In this document: in pieces, positions 11,318 to 22,729 of the stretch
How the letters are laid out: every line of letters begins with the position of its first letter
How positions within the stretch are numbered: the stretch's first letter is position 1
Assembly (NCBI RefSeq): GCF_949628265.1
Contig: NC_088786.1
Location: forward strand, 38,337,681 to 38,401,680
DNA length: 64,000 nt
Direction: 5' to 3'
From: Cloeon dipterum
Taxonomy: Eukaryota; Arthropoda; Insecta; Ephemeroptera; Baetidae
Position numbers and translations under genes: made by a program
Notes under the pieces: model-generated
Database searches by the model: none
What the model was told of the DNA's origin: nothing
The model's input: only the letters and a program-made list of their open reading frames with translations

Positions 11318-14300
11318 TCATTTATCAGTATTATCACTTTCCCGTGTGGAGTTAAGGGTGGTCTCGTCTTCTTCGTCGTCCTCCTCAACCTCCATCTCGA
11401 ACAGGCGGACCCTGCGTCTGCTCTCGCTCAGGACGACCGCCACCTTTCGCTCGCCATTCACCGCAATTTGAGCACCGACCATGTTTTCGAGCGGCTTTAA
11501 CGAGTTCGGTTCCAGCAGTCGAGTGGCTTCCACGCCCTGATAACGACTTTCAGACCCTGATTTATTGTTAAATTAAATTATTACCTCTCTAGGGAAAAAG
11601 ACTAGGGCCTGCTCGACGGCGATTTTAAGAGGAAACTGCAGGAAAACTGCCATTTTATTGTCCTGCTGCTGCTCCAGCAAGACGGAGATCGTCTCTTCCG
11701 AGAAAAACTGGACGTCCAGCACCCTGTGTTCGACCTCGTCTGAAAATCTGAATTAAAAATTATTATTTTAACTAATTTTAAATTAAATAAAAATTACCTG
11801 AACAAGGCTCTTCGGACAGGGTCGAGGAAGGACCTGAGGCAGACCTCGGCGTACCTGAGGACGTCCGCGGCCTCCTGCTTGTCGATCATGGCCATGTAGA
11901 AGCGGTGATCGAAGCAGTGCGTCGTCAGTCGCAGCTGGGCCAGATCCTTCGTCTCGTGGACCCGTTTAGTCTGCAAAATGGGCGTGTCGAAGGCTCTCGA
12001 CGGATGCTCAAAGAGGCGCGTCAGGGCCGAGAGCAGGTGCTTGTGCTGCTGCACCAACGACATGTTTTCAAACCTAAAATTTTCATTGAAATTCGTGAAT
12101 AAAAAATAAAAAAAACCTACTTTGGCACGATGAAGGGATTATTCTTGAGCTCAGGGTCGCCGTTGAGGAACTGGTGCCAGTGGTTGCCTGACGAGTCCTT
12201 GGGCGTGGTCAGATCCTTGTCGACCAGGTACTGTCCGAGCCGCTCCAAATTGAATTTGGGCTTTCCGTCGGCGCCCTCCTGCGCATCGTCGAACTTCTCG
12301 AGGAACTCGGCGATGAAGGTGAGCTCCTGCTGCCGCATCTTGACCATTTCCGGCGGCACGCGTTCGTCCGACAGCCGCAGGATGGCCGCGTACAGCCACC
12401 GGAAGAAGGCTTTGTAGTTTTTCATCGACGAGTCGATCACCTGTTGCACCTCGGTCGCTTTGGAAATAAATGCGGCGGCCGAGACGGACGCTTCGGACAC
12501 GAGATCGAGGCACAGCCCGATTTCCTGGTAGGCTTTTTCGTTGGCCATGCCGGACAGACCGGTCACGTGGAAGTAGATTGCGGCTGAGACGGCCTGCAGA
12601 TGCTTCAGAACCAGCTTTTGGATGTTGATGTACGACACTTCAATTGAGTTGCCTAGCTTCTTTAAACCTCTTTCTGTCAGGTCGCTCAGGAGAAACGTCT
12701 GAAAGGAAAAATAAAATTTTTCTGTAAATATGGAACCAAAAATTATAAATGATTTGATTTCATTTAAATTTAACAAAAAAATATATAATGAGCATAAAAC
12801 AGTTCAGGACACGATGTCAGGTCGCGTGACCTGAGGAAGGTCAGTGACATGCAAGAATGAAAAATCGCCAACGAATATTGCCAAATTTGCTTGAAATTAG
12901 TGAAAAAAGCATTGAAAACCGGCCTGGGAGCGGATCTCAGGTCGGGGTACCCTGAAAAAAGGTCGTAAGTGCACCCCAGGCCAAAGCCCCGTCCAAGACC
13001 TGTCCGATGAGGGGTATTGGTCCACGATCTGACAAACGGCCGAATTTTAATTAAATTATAACCAGAATTTCGGCTTTTTCAAAAAAACAAAAGAAAAAAT
13101 TCGTTAAAATTCGAAAAATGATCCGATTTTGGGAAACCGAAAATGGGTGGACGCTCCTCGCCAAGGGACATCGATTGGTACAAAAATCAGCGACCTCGGG
13201 CCCATAGGACCCCGCCTGGGCCCCAATGAAAAAGTTGGAAATGTCACAAATCACGTTTTTCGACATTAAAAATTAATATCTTGGCTTCTATGGGTCGTAG
13301 AGTAAAAAACCAAAGTTTGTTACACTCGCCGTAAAATTTCGCGTTGAATGGTCCTTAAAGCCACCCCCGCCCGCCCCCACCGCTATTTTAAATCAATTTT
13401 TTTTATTGTGAAATTTTAATTTTTTGAAAATAAAATATCTTTTGAACTGGCAGTACTCGTGTATAAACAATTAAATTAATTTGACCAACTTGTAATTCAG
13501 GGCTGGCGGTGCCAAACATGAGCAGCTCGAGAAAATCAGCAGAAACAGCGCCTGGTTCGACTTGCGAGGCGTAGTTGGCAAGGCTCGAGTCCATCTCCAT
13601 GAGAATATTCTCCCAGGCCTCGGTGATGGAGCTCATCGTCTGTCCCAGGTAGCCGACCTGGCTGAGGATGAGGCCGTATTGCTTGGCCAGGATAAGCAGC
13701 TCTTCAGAATGCTTTTCAATTTTGGACAAGTCGAAATGCATGAGCTGCACGACCCAGGAGAGGTCAGGGTTCTGGACCGCGACCACGGCCAGCAGGTTCT
13801 TGAAGGACGGGTCCATTTTTACAGACAGGACGTGGCATTTCTGGCCGTCCAGGTGGCTGCTCAGGTTGATTGTGCCGCACGACAGCAGGCCCAGGGCGAA
13901 CATCGTGATTTCTCCGTCCACTGTTCCGCAGACGAGGAGATTCGGTTTTGTTTGGCTGTTGATCTGCTTCGAGTCTTCAGCGTTTTCTTCTTTACTAATT
14001 GGACCGAAGCTCCTCGACAGGGTTGGCAGTGGGGGTAGTAACTGTGGATTTTCCTCCTGGAGAAATGAGATCTTAAAGGATTAGTAAATATTATTATTCC
14101 TCTTTAAGCGATCGATGTAAGGTGGCGCGACCTGAGGAAGGTCGGTCATAGGCAAGGGTGAAAAATAGCAACCTAGTATCGCTCAATGTGCTTAAAATTC
14201 ATTAAAAACAGCCTGGAAGCGGATCTCAGGTCAGGGTACCCTGAAAAAGGTCGCTAGGGTATCCTAAGTAATAGCCCAATCAAAGACCTGTCCAATGAGG

Positions 14301-15502
14301 GGTCGTGGTCCAAGATCGAACCAACGGCTGAATATTAACAAAAATAAAACCATTTTCACCTCACTGTGCCGAAAAATCGTAAAAAATTAATTTTAATTTT
14401 TTTAATGGGCGCAAAAAAATCTGAATACTGGTTTCCAGACCAGCGGCGGTCCTGCAAATTCGACGGCTACAAATTCCTCAGGTCACGCGACCTGAGCAAG
14501 GTTTTTGACAGAGTAGGATTAAAGAAAACATCAGAAAAGCATAAAAAACCGGCCTGGGAGCGGATCTCAGGTCGCAGGACACCCTGTAAAAAGGTCTTCA
14601 GGGTACAACAGGTAAAAGCCCTTCCTGAGAGCTGTCCAATGAGAGGTCGTGGTCCACGATCGGAAAAACGGCCGAATTTTAACAAAAATAAAACCATTTT
14701 TTGAACAATGTGACTTTTTTTAAAAAATGGGCAGAAAAAAATTCGTAAAAATTATAAAAATGGTGCGATTTTGGAAAACCACACATGGGCGGACGCGCCT
14801 CGCCGAGGAGCATCGATGGGTACCAAAATGGGCACCGTTCGGGCCATAAGACCCCGCCTGGGCCCCAAAAACAAGTTTGAAATATCATAAACCGCGCTAT
14901 TTCGACTTTAAAAATTTATAACTCGGCTTCTGTGGGACGTAAAGTAAAAAACTTGAGTTGTTTAGATTTGCCATGAAATTCTGCATCGTTTTCACCCTTT
15001 TGCCTCCCCCGACCGACCCCTCCGACGCTCTCAAAAATTGCTTTTATACATTGGAAGATAGATCAAAAACAATAATAACCATCTCTTTCTTCGCCACATT
15101 TATCTCAAAGGTCTTGTTTTCCTGCCAGGTAAGACAGGACACTTCCCCATTTGTCTGCAATTTGTGCACAACATCGGCATTCTCAACGTCCACCAGGAAA
15201 AAATCTCCGCTCGAATAGGCGATGGCCAGGATTTTTCCGTCAGGTCGCCACGCCATGGCGGTCACCTTGACGCCCTTGCTCGGCGGCGCCAGGGTCCAAA
15301 CCTTCTGCCAGGTCAGCCTGTGCAGGGTCACCTCGCCTGAAAATTTAATTTTTAATTTTAAAGAATATCACCCTGAATTTACGGACTTACCCCTGACGTT
15401 GGACAGGGCGAGCAGGTCCATCCTGTGGGACCAAACGAGCAGGTCGACCACGATGGCGACGTGTCTCTCCTCCAGAAATCGCATGGCTGAGGAAGATGAC
15501 AT
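11318..15502 (-). CDS. APC4: Anaphase-promoting complex subunit 4 (APC4)
   Basis: Scaffold subunit of the APC/C ubiquitin ligase. Exons on the minus strand: 15391-15502, about 15050-15336, 13490-14056, 12121-12698, 11798-12073, 11585-11747, 11318-11536, about 730 residues (human APC4 is about 800). The N-terminal exons give WD40 blades (GKILAIAYSSGDFFLVDVE). The middle is the helical APC4 domain, with the family signatures MCEAWEEILMQMDS-like (ITEAWENILMEMDS) and IDSSMKNYKAFFRWLYAA. The C-terminus is an acidic tail after RRVRLFEMEVEEDDEEDE. Acceptor 11748 (CAG before ATTTTC) was chosen over a nearer AG because it alone keeps DEVEHRVLDV in frame. The donor of exon 2 is uncertain (two phase-compatible sites at about 15050 and 15080). 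Two introns hold family C repeats. Identification is secure. Confidence 0.93.
12811..13380 (+). repeat. Dispersed repeat family C, copy in APC4 intron
   Basis: Starts near a GACCTGAGGAAGGTC palindrome. It contains GGATCTCAGGTCGGGGTACC, CCAATGAGGGG-like text, CCCCGCCTGGGCCCC and a GTAGAGTAAAAAAC block, and ends in a C-rich tract (CCACCCCCGCCCGCC). It is homologous to 14100-14465 and 14475-15035. It may be a non-autonomous element, but no inverted termini or target duplication were found. Confidence 0.7.
14100..14465 (+). repeat. Dispersed repeat family C, truncated copy
   Basis: Begins like the neighbouring copies (GACCTGAGGAAGGTC) and runs through GGATCTCAGGTCAGGGTACC. It switches near 14420 into a segment (GGTTTCCAGACCAGCGGCGG) that is also seen inverted at 3246-3300. 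It directly abuts the next copy, so the two form a tandem pair. Confidence 0.65.
14475..15035 (+). repeat. Dispersed repeat family C, full-length-like copy
   Basis: Same landmark order as 12811-13380: GACCTGAG palindrome, GGATCTCAGGTC, CCACGATCGGAAAAACGG, ATGGGCGGACGC, CCCCGCCTGGGCCCC, a GTAAAGTAAAAAAC block and a terminal C-rich tract. The two copies align over more than 500 bp with scattered differences. Lies in the APC4 intron between exons 2 and 3. Confidence 0.7.
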
Positions 15503-15814
15503 GATCGATAAATTTAAAAATAATTAAAAAAAAGAGTTTAAACGGGGAGTCTCATATTTTCGAATATAAACAAACAAACGTCTGCCTGTCTGCCGGTGCG
15601 GCTCGATTGGTGCTGCCATCTGCGGCGAGTTTCGTCTGGCGGGAGCTAAATTTTCAAAATCGCGATTGCTGAGTTGGAAGAAGGAACAAAACAAGAGCGC
15701 CGCAGGATCGGATCTGTACTCAGGAGTAAGATTTCGGGGTTGTAAAGGGTGGTTCTCACAGGACTTACAGTTGAAATAATTCATTTTATTAAATTTATTT
15801 CAGAAAGTGCCAAA
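15503..15814. promoter_or_regulatory. Divergent promoter region APC4 / scf
   Basis: The 312 bp between the APC4 start codon (minus) and the scf start codon (plus) must hold both promoters. A pyrimidine tract ending TTTATTTCAG just before the scf ATG suggests a 5' UTR intron for scf whose first exon lies near 15690-15730. No core promoter motif was certain. Confidence 0.5.
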
Positions 15815-18215
15815 ATGCTTCGTCTCACCCTCACCCTGTCCATCCTCGCGTTCGTGGTGGCGACGGCGATTCCGAAGCCGGACGAGAAAGAGGGCAAGGA
15901 CAGAGTCATCGATAATGTGAGTATTTTCCTTAAAAATTTAATTTAATTTAATTTAAATTAAACCAAATCAGAATCTGAGCCACAAGGAACACTTCCCGAA
16001 CGAGGAAGACCACGACGTGGTATACGACCATGAGGCCTTCCTCGGCCCTGACGAGGCCAAGACCTTTGACCAACTGTCCCCTGAGGAGAGCAAACGGCGT
16101 CTAGGGTAAGCACAATAATTAAAATTAAAATTATCTAATTAATCGATACTCCGAAGGTTGATCTACGACAAAATCGACAAGGACGGCGACGGCTTCGTCA
16201 GTTCCGAGGAGCTGCGATCCTGGATTACCTACACGCAGAAGAGGTACGTCATCGACGACGTGGAGAGACAATGGCGGGCCCACAACCCGGAGAACAAGGA
16301 CACCATCACCTGGCAGGAGTACCGAAAGCTCGTCTACGGATTCATGGACGGTTAGCAATAATTTACAAAATTGATTTCCTTTTATCACCATTTAAATTTA
16401 AAACCTCATCAGATTCGGACCCAAGCGTGGAGAAGCAAGCGGAAATGGAGCAGGACGACAGCGGCTTCTCGTACAAGGAGATGCTGAAGAGGGACAGAAG
16501 GCGTTGGAGCGTGGCCGATCAGGACCAGGACGAGGCCCTGACCAAGGACGAGTTCACAGGCTTCATCCACCCAGAGGAAGCGGGACACATGCGCGAACTC
16601 ATCGTCATCGAGACAATGGAGGACATCGACAAGGATAAGGACGGAAAGGTCTCCATCGACGAATATATCGGTAATAATCTTGGAAACTGTCCCTTAAATG
16701 GCTGCTAGTAGATTCTTGCGGGAATTTTTGAGTTTGCTTCGAATAGGCTGAGCTCTAAATGACGCCATTTTTAATAGTGGGGCGTGGCAGGAGCGAACTC
16801 GAGACCCTAGAATTAATTTGACATGATTGAACAATTATTTTACTTGAAAATTTGATTAAAGGAATAAAACTAACCTTTAATCTCGCTTACCCTGAGCTCA
16901 GGTCAGGCATTAATTTTGTAAGGTCTGCCCACTCATGGCCGCAGAAATAACTTTTGAACTCTTACCGTCAACATAAGTGATTTTTAACAAGAGTTTTATC
17001 AAATGGTCTCTGATTGCCGCCATTTTGAATAAATGTGCGCAAGAAAAAGTCACAGCCGCTGGAAGAATCTCCAATTTTTACAGCATTTTCTTCATTAACG
17101 CATCCCATACTTTTGAAATGTGGAAAAAATAGGATTCATTAAGTCGTTTATTTGATGAGCACTAAAGGACGCCATTTTGAGTAGTCTGCGCAGCAGAAGA
17201 GAACTTATTTTGAGGCCAAAAAATTAATTCTAATAGCATGAAGATGTTTTTCTAAAGAAAGCTATACTGATATCCTCCAAACCTGCCTACCCTGAGCTCA
17301 GGTCACGCAATTATTTCGTGAGTTCTGCGCAATCATGGCCGCCTAAAGAACTTTGAGGGGAAATTTCGTATTTTTCCTGCCAATTTAAAAGAATTTTGGC
17401 CAATAACAGCCTTTGACTCTGATGAAGGCCATTTTGAATAAGTATGCGCAGTCGGAACAAAATTTAGACCAAAAGTCAAGGCCGCTGGATACAGCATTTT
17501 CTCAATTTTTACATCCCTCGCTCTTGAAAAGTAGACAAAACCACGATTCATCGTGTCATTAATTTGCTGAACCCTAAAGGACGCCATTTTGAATAGCCCG
17601 CGCGGCAGTAGATAATTTATTGAGACCAAAAATTGATTTCTAATGGCATGAAAATGTGATTTTTTTAGATTTTTCCTAAAGAAATGTATTCTGATACCCT
17701 CCAGACCTGCCTACCCTGAGCTCAGGGCATGCAATCACGCGGAAATTCGTCAAAAAGACCCTAGAAGAGCAATATTAAACTCCACAGAAATATTTAAGCA
17801 ATTTAAGACGCATAAATCGGCACTGCAGACCGAGACTCTGATTGCCGCCATTTTGAATAAGCATGCGCGTTGGGAACGATATTTAAAACGACCTCTAAAA
17901 CCTTTTTCAGGGGACATGTACAGAAGCAGCCCTGGCGAGGAGGAGCCGGAGTGGGTGAAGAGCGAAAAGGACCAGTTCGTGCGATTCCGCGACAAGGACG
18001 GCGACGGCTTCATGGACAAGGAGGAGGTCAAGTCATGGATCATCCCGCCCGAGTTCGACCACGCCGAGGCGGAGGCGCGCCACCTGGTGCACGAGGGCGA
18101 CGCCGACAAGGACGGCAAGCTGACCAAGAACGAGGTGCTGGACAAGTACGACCTGTTCGTCGGCTCGCAGGCCACCGACTTCGGCGAGGCGCTCAACAGG
18201 CACGACGAGTTCTAG
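15815..18215 (+). CDS. scf: Calumenin/reticulocalbin-type ER calcium-binding protein (CREC family)
   Basis: Six coding exons: 15815-15916, 15972-16105, 16157-16350, 16413-16670, 17911-18215, with the first carrying the start; total 330 residues, typical for the family. Counted coding blocks are five, plus a probable non-coding 5' exon. The N-terminus is a hydrophobic signal peptide ([16 protein letters not shown]). Six EF-hand loops follow, for example [48 protein letters not shown] and [12 protein letters not shown]. The C-terminus is HDEF, the KDEL-like retrieval signal used by insect CREC proteins, so the product is a luminal secretory-pathway Ca2+ protein. Intron 4 is expanded by tandem repeats. 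A poly(A) signal AATAAA lies at 18483. Assignment to the family is firm; orthology to Drosophila scf is inferred from length and the HDEF end. Confidence 0.93.
16720..17905. repeat. Three-unit tandem repeat in scf intron
   Basis: Three degenerate units of about 400-425 bp. Each contains GCCTACCCTGAGCTCAGG (near 16889, 17283, 17708), a CTCTGATTGCCGCCATTTTG-like block (near 17007, 17420, 17838), and a GGACGCCATTTTGAATAG block. The repeat fills nearly the whole 1.24 kb intron before the last exon. A related GACGCCATTTTTAATAAACA segment recurs at about 63925. Confidence 0.8.
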
Positions 18216-18534
18216 TCACGCTGCGCCGCCGCCGTGCCCTGAAAACCAAAGATCTGACGCCGATATTTGCGCAGGACACTCAACGAGATGGAGAAAGCCA
18301 CGGTGCCAAACTTACTGTGAAAGAAATAAAATGGTCAATTATTCAACTCAGTCGCAGCTCGCATTTCTTAGGTTTAAAAATAATAGCCACTCGCCTAGCG
18401 TAGACACGTAAAAAGCTGCTGTATTATTAACAATAATTTTCCAGATTTTATGTATGAGCTTTAATTATTTAAATGTTAATTCAATAAATTTTGCAACATT
18501 CAAAATATTCATGTGTGTTTTTTTTCTTACTTTT

Positions 18535-18735
18535 TTAACTTCTTGTTGATTTTTCCATGGCCTCTTCTGCAACTGTTCCTTCTCTGTCCTGCTGTAGAAT
18601 TTCCTGTTGGGCTCCTTTCAACTCGTTTTTGATGTGTTTGCGGGACATGAACTCCTCCCAGTCCTTGTATCCTGCCGGCAAGTGTAAGGAAACCTTGATA
18701 GACATACGGCTACCCTCCTCAGCCCCGGCTTCCAT
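18535..18735 (-). CDS. Small hypothetical protein (66 aa)
   Basis: Single-exon ORF, converging on scf with only about 50 bp between the scf poly(A) signal and its stop. The product is charged and largely helical in appearance (SIKVSLHLPAGYKDWEEFM, then KNELKGAQQEILQQ), with no signal peptide or membrane segment. I do not recognise the family. Sense-like composition and the intergenic position favour a real gene, but it could also be the last exon of a gene whose 5' part lies to the right (up to about 19000). Confidence 0.45.
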   Translation of the reverse strand: MEAGAEEGSRMSIKVSLHLPAGYKDWEEFMSRKHIKNELKGAQQEILQQDREGTVAEEAMEKSTRS

Positions 18736-19663
18736 TTCGATCGCGACTCAAATTCAATAAATTAATGAAATACATAAAATGCGTGTTTTACACGCAGAAG
18801 CAAGCACACTTATTTAAAAGAAGTGTGAGCGCAGATACGAAAAAGTTCCGTAATTAGCTTGGAAGCAAGGTGCCGCGCGGCGGATGGAGAGAAGAAGCAG
18901 AATGTGAGAGAAGCAGGAGCAACGGAAAATTCTTACCATTTCAGCAAATTCTTTGAAGCGCGTAAATGATTCAGATTTTGAAAATTGCGACACAAATTGC
19001 AATGATTTCTTATTTTGGCCGTGAGAATGTGAATGTGGGAAAAAGAGAAGAATTTTGATGATGTTGATCAGCTGGTGAATGGCAAAACTTTTCTTACTTT
19101 ACGGCTCCATCAATTTTTTGTTTCCCTCCTTTTTTCCTTGCATCGGCGAGAGTCAAGAATTATCCAGGCAAATTCCAACAAGCCTAAGAGCTGCTGAGCA
19201 TGTTCAATTACGTTCCTGGTACGCTATTGGTCAATGGCCGGTGTTTGCATTCTGATTGGCCGGCCATTAACCAGAGCCCCACTTCCCCCTCCGCCGTTCG
19301 TTTTCGTTGCAGATTCTTGGAGATTCTCGTCTTCGTGTATCAAAATTTCCTTTGTTTTTGTGCTGCAACCGGAATTCTTTCCACTTTAATTTGTTTTCTT
19401 TTCAACTGATTTTGCAATTTGTGCATTTTTTTGCACATTATAAAAAATTATCAGGTACCTAGAGACGCAAGTGGACACAAAAATTATGTAAGAATTTTGG
19501 TTGTATGTATGTATTTTTCGTATTTTTAATTGTGCAACTTCAGATTTTAAGTTAAGAATTTCTTCCCTGACACGTGAAAAATATAAAATTTTACGCAGAA
19601 AACATGTTCAACATCTACATTACACAGAAATGACGCAATTATGTATATGTGCCCCAAGGAAAA
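18736..19663. other. Intergenic region between divergent small ORF and coiled-coil gene
   Basis: Probable shared promoter region. The sequence near 19190-19330 is GC-richer and contains an ATTGG box (CTATTGGTCAATGG, then CTGATTGGCC). No coding feature was supported. Confidence 0.4.
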
Positions 19664-21156
19664 ATGGATCAAACTCAGGAAAGTACACCGCCGCACAAAG
19701 ACTTTGATGACTTCCAAGACGAGCATCTCCGAGTGACGACCATGCTGAAGGAATTGCAGGAGAAAAGGGTATTAATTTCCATTTTTTCTTTCAAAAATTA
19801 CATTTTACATTCCAGGTTGAATATAATTTGACGCAAAGGGAGCTGAGCAAGTGGACGATGAAAGCGAGCGAGAATGAGCGGATGCTGGAGAGCGAACGGC
19901 GCTCACTAGCCGGCCTGCAGGTGCAGCTCGACTTCCAGACCCAGTTGGTGCGCAAGAAGGAGTCCGAGGCCGAAAGTGCCACGCAGAAGGCCACGATGCT
20001 CGAAGTGCAGCTCGGCCTGGCCAACCAGGAAATCGGCGTCCTCCGAAACGAGTGCCAAAATTTAGAGGTTTGTGTAATTTGTAATTTGAGGAACAAAAAA
20101 TTGGAATTTTTTTCTCAGGTGCAAGTTTTAGACATGAACGAGAAAGCTGCGGAACTGGAGGAGAAGCTGAAAAATATGACGGCGTTCAAGGAATTGTGTA
20201 GTGGGCTTCAGGAGAAGGTGACTAATTACATGGCCCTGTCGGAAAAGTAATATTTTTATTTTGTTTTATACAAAATCAGAATAAATTTTCCTAAATCCAG
20301 GCAGACCGCTTTACTGAAGACAGAAGTGTCCAATTTAAAAGCAGAGACGGAGAAGTCCTGCCGGAACGGTGTGGATTTTGAGGCCACTGTGTCTCTCTTT
20401 GAAAGCCAGCGGAACAAGCAAGAACAGGAGTTTTCCAGGATTAAACAAGTTCTCATGGACAGAAAGAGTAAGTTTTAAATTCATAATTAAATCTAACTCA
20501 AAATCATTTTCTATTAGAGCAAATTGAAGAGCTAAAAATGAATTTGGTGAAGCTGAAAAAGCCAAGTGCCGCGTCTGATCCGCTAATTAGCAAAATATCA
20601 GAGGTTTTTATTGATTTTATTTCGTAAAAAAATAAATTAAATTTATAAATCAGCTGCAGAGGAAGTCTGACGTCATGGAAGAGCGTTTGGAAAACGAGAG
20701 GAAAATTTCTAGGCAGCTCAAGAACATCTTAAGCAAAGCAGTGCAGTCGCAGGAAACGCTGCAGGCGCTCGAGTCCGAGGCAAGTGCCAAGTTAAGCGCG
20801 GCAGAAGCCAAACTGGCCGCTACTATCAGCAATGAAGAATCCCTCAAAATGGAAATCAACTCTTTAAGGTGATTTAAAAAGATAATAACCCTGAAAAATA
20901 TTTAAATTTTGATTTTAGAGAGGAACTTTCCAAGTTGGAGATGAAGAAAAATACTCTAGAAAAGAGTGTGCAAACAGAACAGGCTGAAAATCCAGCTGAA
21001 AAGGAACAAGAAGTTGAAAAGAAGGATAGTGTTGAGGATGAAAATAAGTCCGAGTCGGCCAAAAACCTGGATGAGGTGAAAAGGCAGTTCCAGTCTGCCA
21101 TTGCAGCCTCCGGAGATGACTGGACCCAGTACGAAAACATGTTCAAACAGAACTAA
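19664..21156 (+). CDS. Coiled-coil protein of unknown identity (396 aa)
   Basis: Exons 19664-19768, 19816-20067, 20119-20246, 20301-20467, 20518-20603, 20654-20868, 20919-21156. All join in phase, with introns of about 47-54 bp, the classic short insect intron. The protein is almost entirely heptad-rich coiled coil (residues about 20-340), e.g. KELQEKRVEYNLTQREL and LQALESEASAKLSAAEAKL. An acidic Glu/Lys segment follows, then a short C-terminal tail ending WTQYENMFKQN. There is no signal peptide or membrane segment. Such proteins are commonly centrosomal, ciliary or Golgi tethers, but no diagnostic motif was seen, so no function is assigned. The start codon was taken as the first ATG preceding the conserved-looking acidic N-terminus. 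Confidence 0.8.
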
Positions 21157-21959
21157 AATCATGCGCGTAAGTAAAAGTTGCCACAGCTTTATAAATTAAA
21201 TTTTAATATTGATCGGAAAGGATTTTAAAAGATAAATTTTCAACCCCTGAGATTAAAGATACACAATTAATGAGTTGGTTGCATTATGACTGGCGGGAAC
21301 GAACACATCGCAGCCTGGCCCCCGATACAATTTACACGACAGTTAAAATTCTACACTTTTTTAGAGTAACTGTGGCAATTGCCGAAGCCACAGTAACATT
21401 CTAGCTCAAACAATGCAAAATTTTCTTAATTTTTTGCCTGTATTAAGAGACATACTCAGCGGATTTTTTTTTTTATTTGACGGAGATTTGTGAGTTAAAT
21501 ACGACGCGAAGTGCAAAGCGCTTTTGTTTTTTATTGTAATATTGCTGAAGGCAAATAAACCGTGACTCACGTAAATATTAATATACATTATTAGAAGAAC
21601 TTTTTTAAAAAAATTTCTTTAAAATACTTAAAGTGTAAAGAATTCTTTGATTTTTTGAAAAACACAGCAATAAATATTTCAAGGTTAAAGTACAACAATT
21701 TCTACATTAAAATATGCTTTAATGCCCCCCTCTTAAGAATGTGACCATTTATTTTTAGGAAATTCGATTCGTTAAATGAGGATTGAAAGCAATTTTGCGT
21801 TGGAGATTCTAACAATAAGAGATATGGCGCCACTGTTCATTTACGACTGGAAATTCTTAGCCTGCGGATTACGGCTGGAATTCCTAAAAGAATCTTTGTT
21901 CTATTCTGTCATAGCAGAAATCGTAATTAATTTTTTTTAAATTTAATTTGTTTATATGG

Positions 21960-22370
21960 TTAGCAGCTCTGATTTTGGATTTGGCGTGATGTTTTCCGTA
22001 ACATACTATTAGATTTTTTGTCCGATTTTGTGTTGTGTGTGAAACTGAAATGTTCGGCGTCGAAACAGTTAAAATCGGCCACCGTAGAGGGGGGCGTAAT
22101 CGAAGGAATGCAATATGGCAGCGTGGACATGGCAGAAAAGCTCGCTTGACACTGCACACCGCTCATAGAGGGCGTGGTGCGCCACCATAATTCCATTGGA
22201 TACGCCCCCCTCTGTTGCGACCGATATCAGCTGTCCGCTGGTTTGACGTCGAATATTTCGGTTTCACGCACTTCAAAAAATCGGCCAAGTATTTTATATA
22301 TACCAAAACCCGGCCAAAGGAAACATTCCTGTTCCGCCATTATCAAATTAGAAGAAAATTGTGCAGAATA
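21960..22370. mobile_element. Palindromic MITE-like repeat
   Basis: The arms are inverted: GAAACTGAAATGTTCGGCGTC (21 nt region near 22040) pairs with GACGTCGAATATTTCGGTTTC-like text near 22245, and GAGGGGGGCGTAATC pairs with GGATACGCCCCCCTC. The outer arms are diverged and no target duplication was established. Confidence 0.5.
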
Positions 22371-22439
22371 ATCGATTTTGTGGTTAACGGTACGACAATT
22401 AATGGGCAAAAATGTCTTAGACGAAGTTCCTTGAACACA

Positions 22440-22645
22440 CCAAAAACGATTCCTGAGGGTCGAATTAGGTGAAATGGATATTATTTACAACTAAAAAGTC
22501 TAGCGCAACAGGTTATTTATTTATTACCGAGAAATGCGCATGCGTCAGAGCTGACACACGCCAACCGCTCCTCTCTTTGGCAACACCAGCTCTGGAACAT
22601 TCTGGCAGTTCTCGCATATACTTTCGTATTTTTTCGCGGGAAAAA
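22440..22645. mobile_element. Degenerate family B MITE remnant
   Basis: Shares CGATTCCTGAGGGTCGAATT, a central GCGCATGCGTCAGAGCTG and a TTTTCGCGGGAAAAA end with the better copies at 55232-55599 and 57668-58008. Truncated and diverged. Confidence 0.6.
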
Positions 22646-22729
22646 AAAATCGTGGAATTCTCTTTTCACGATTTTTTATTGGTTAAAGAAAAAAATACAA
22701 CAATTAAAATTATGGTATACAGGCATTTT

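Larger units (their letters stand above)
21157..22729. other. Intergenic region with MITE remnants
   Basis: AT-rich. It contains a palindromic repeat at 21960-22370 and a degraded family B MITE at 22440-22645, listed separately. No gene was supported. Confidence 0.5.
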
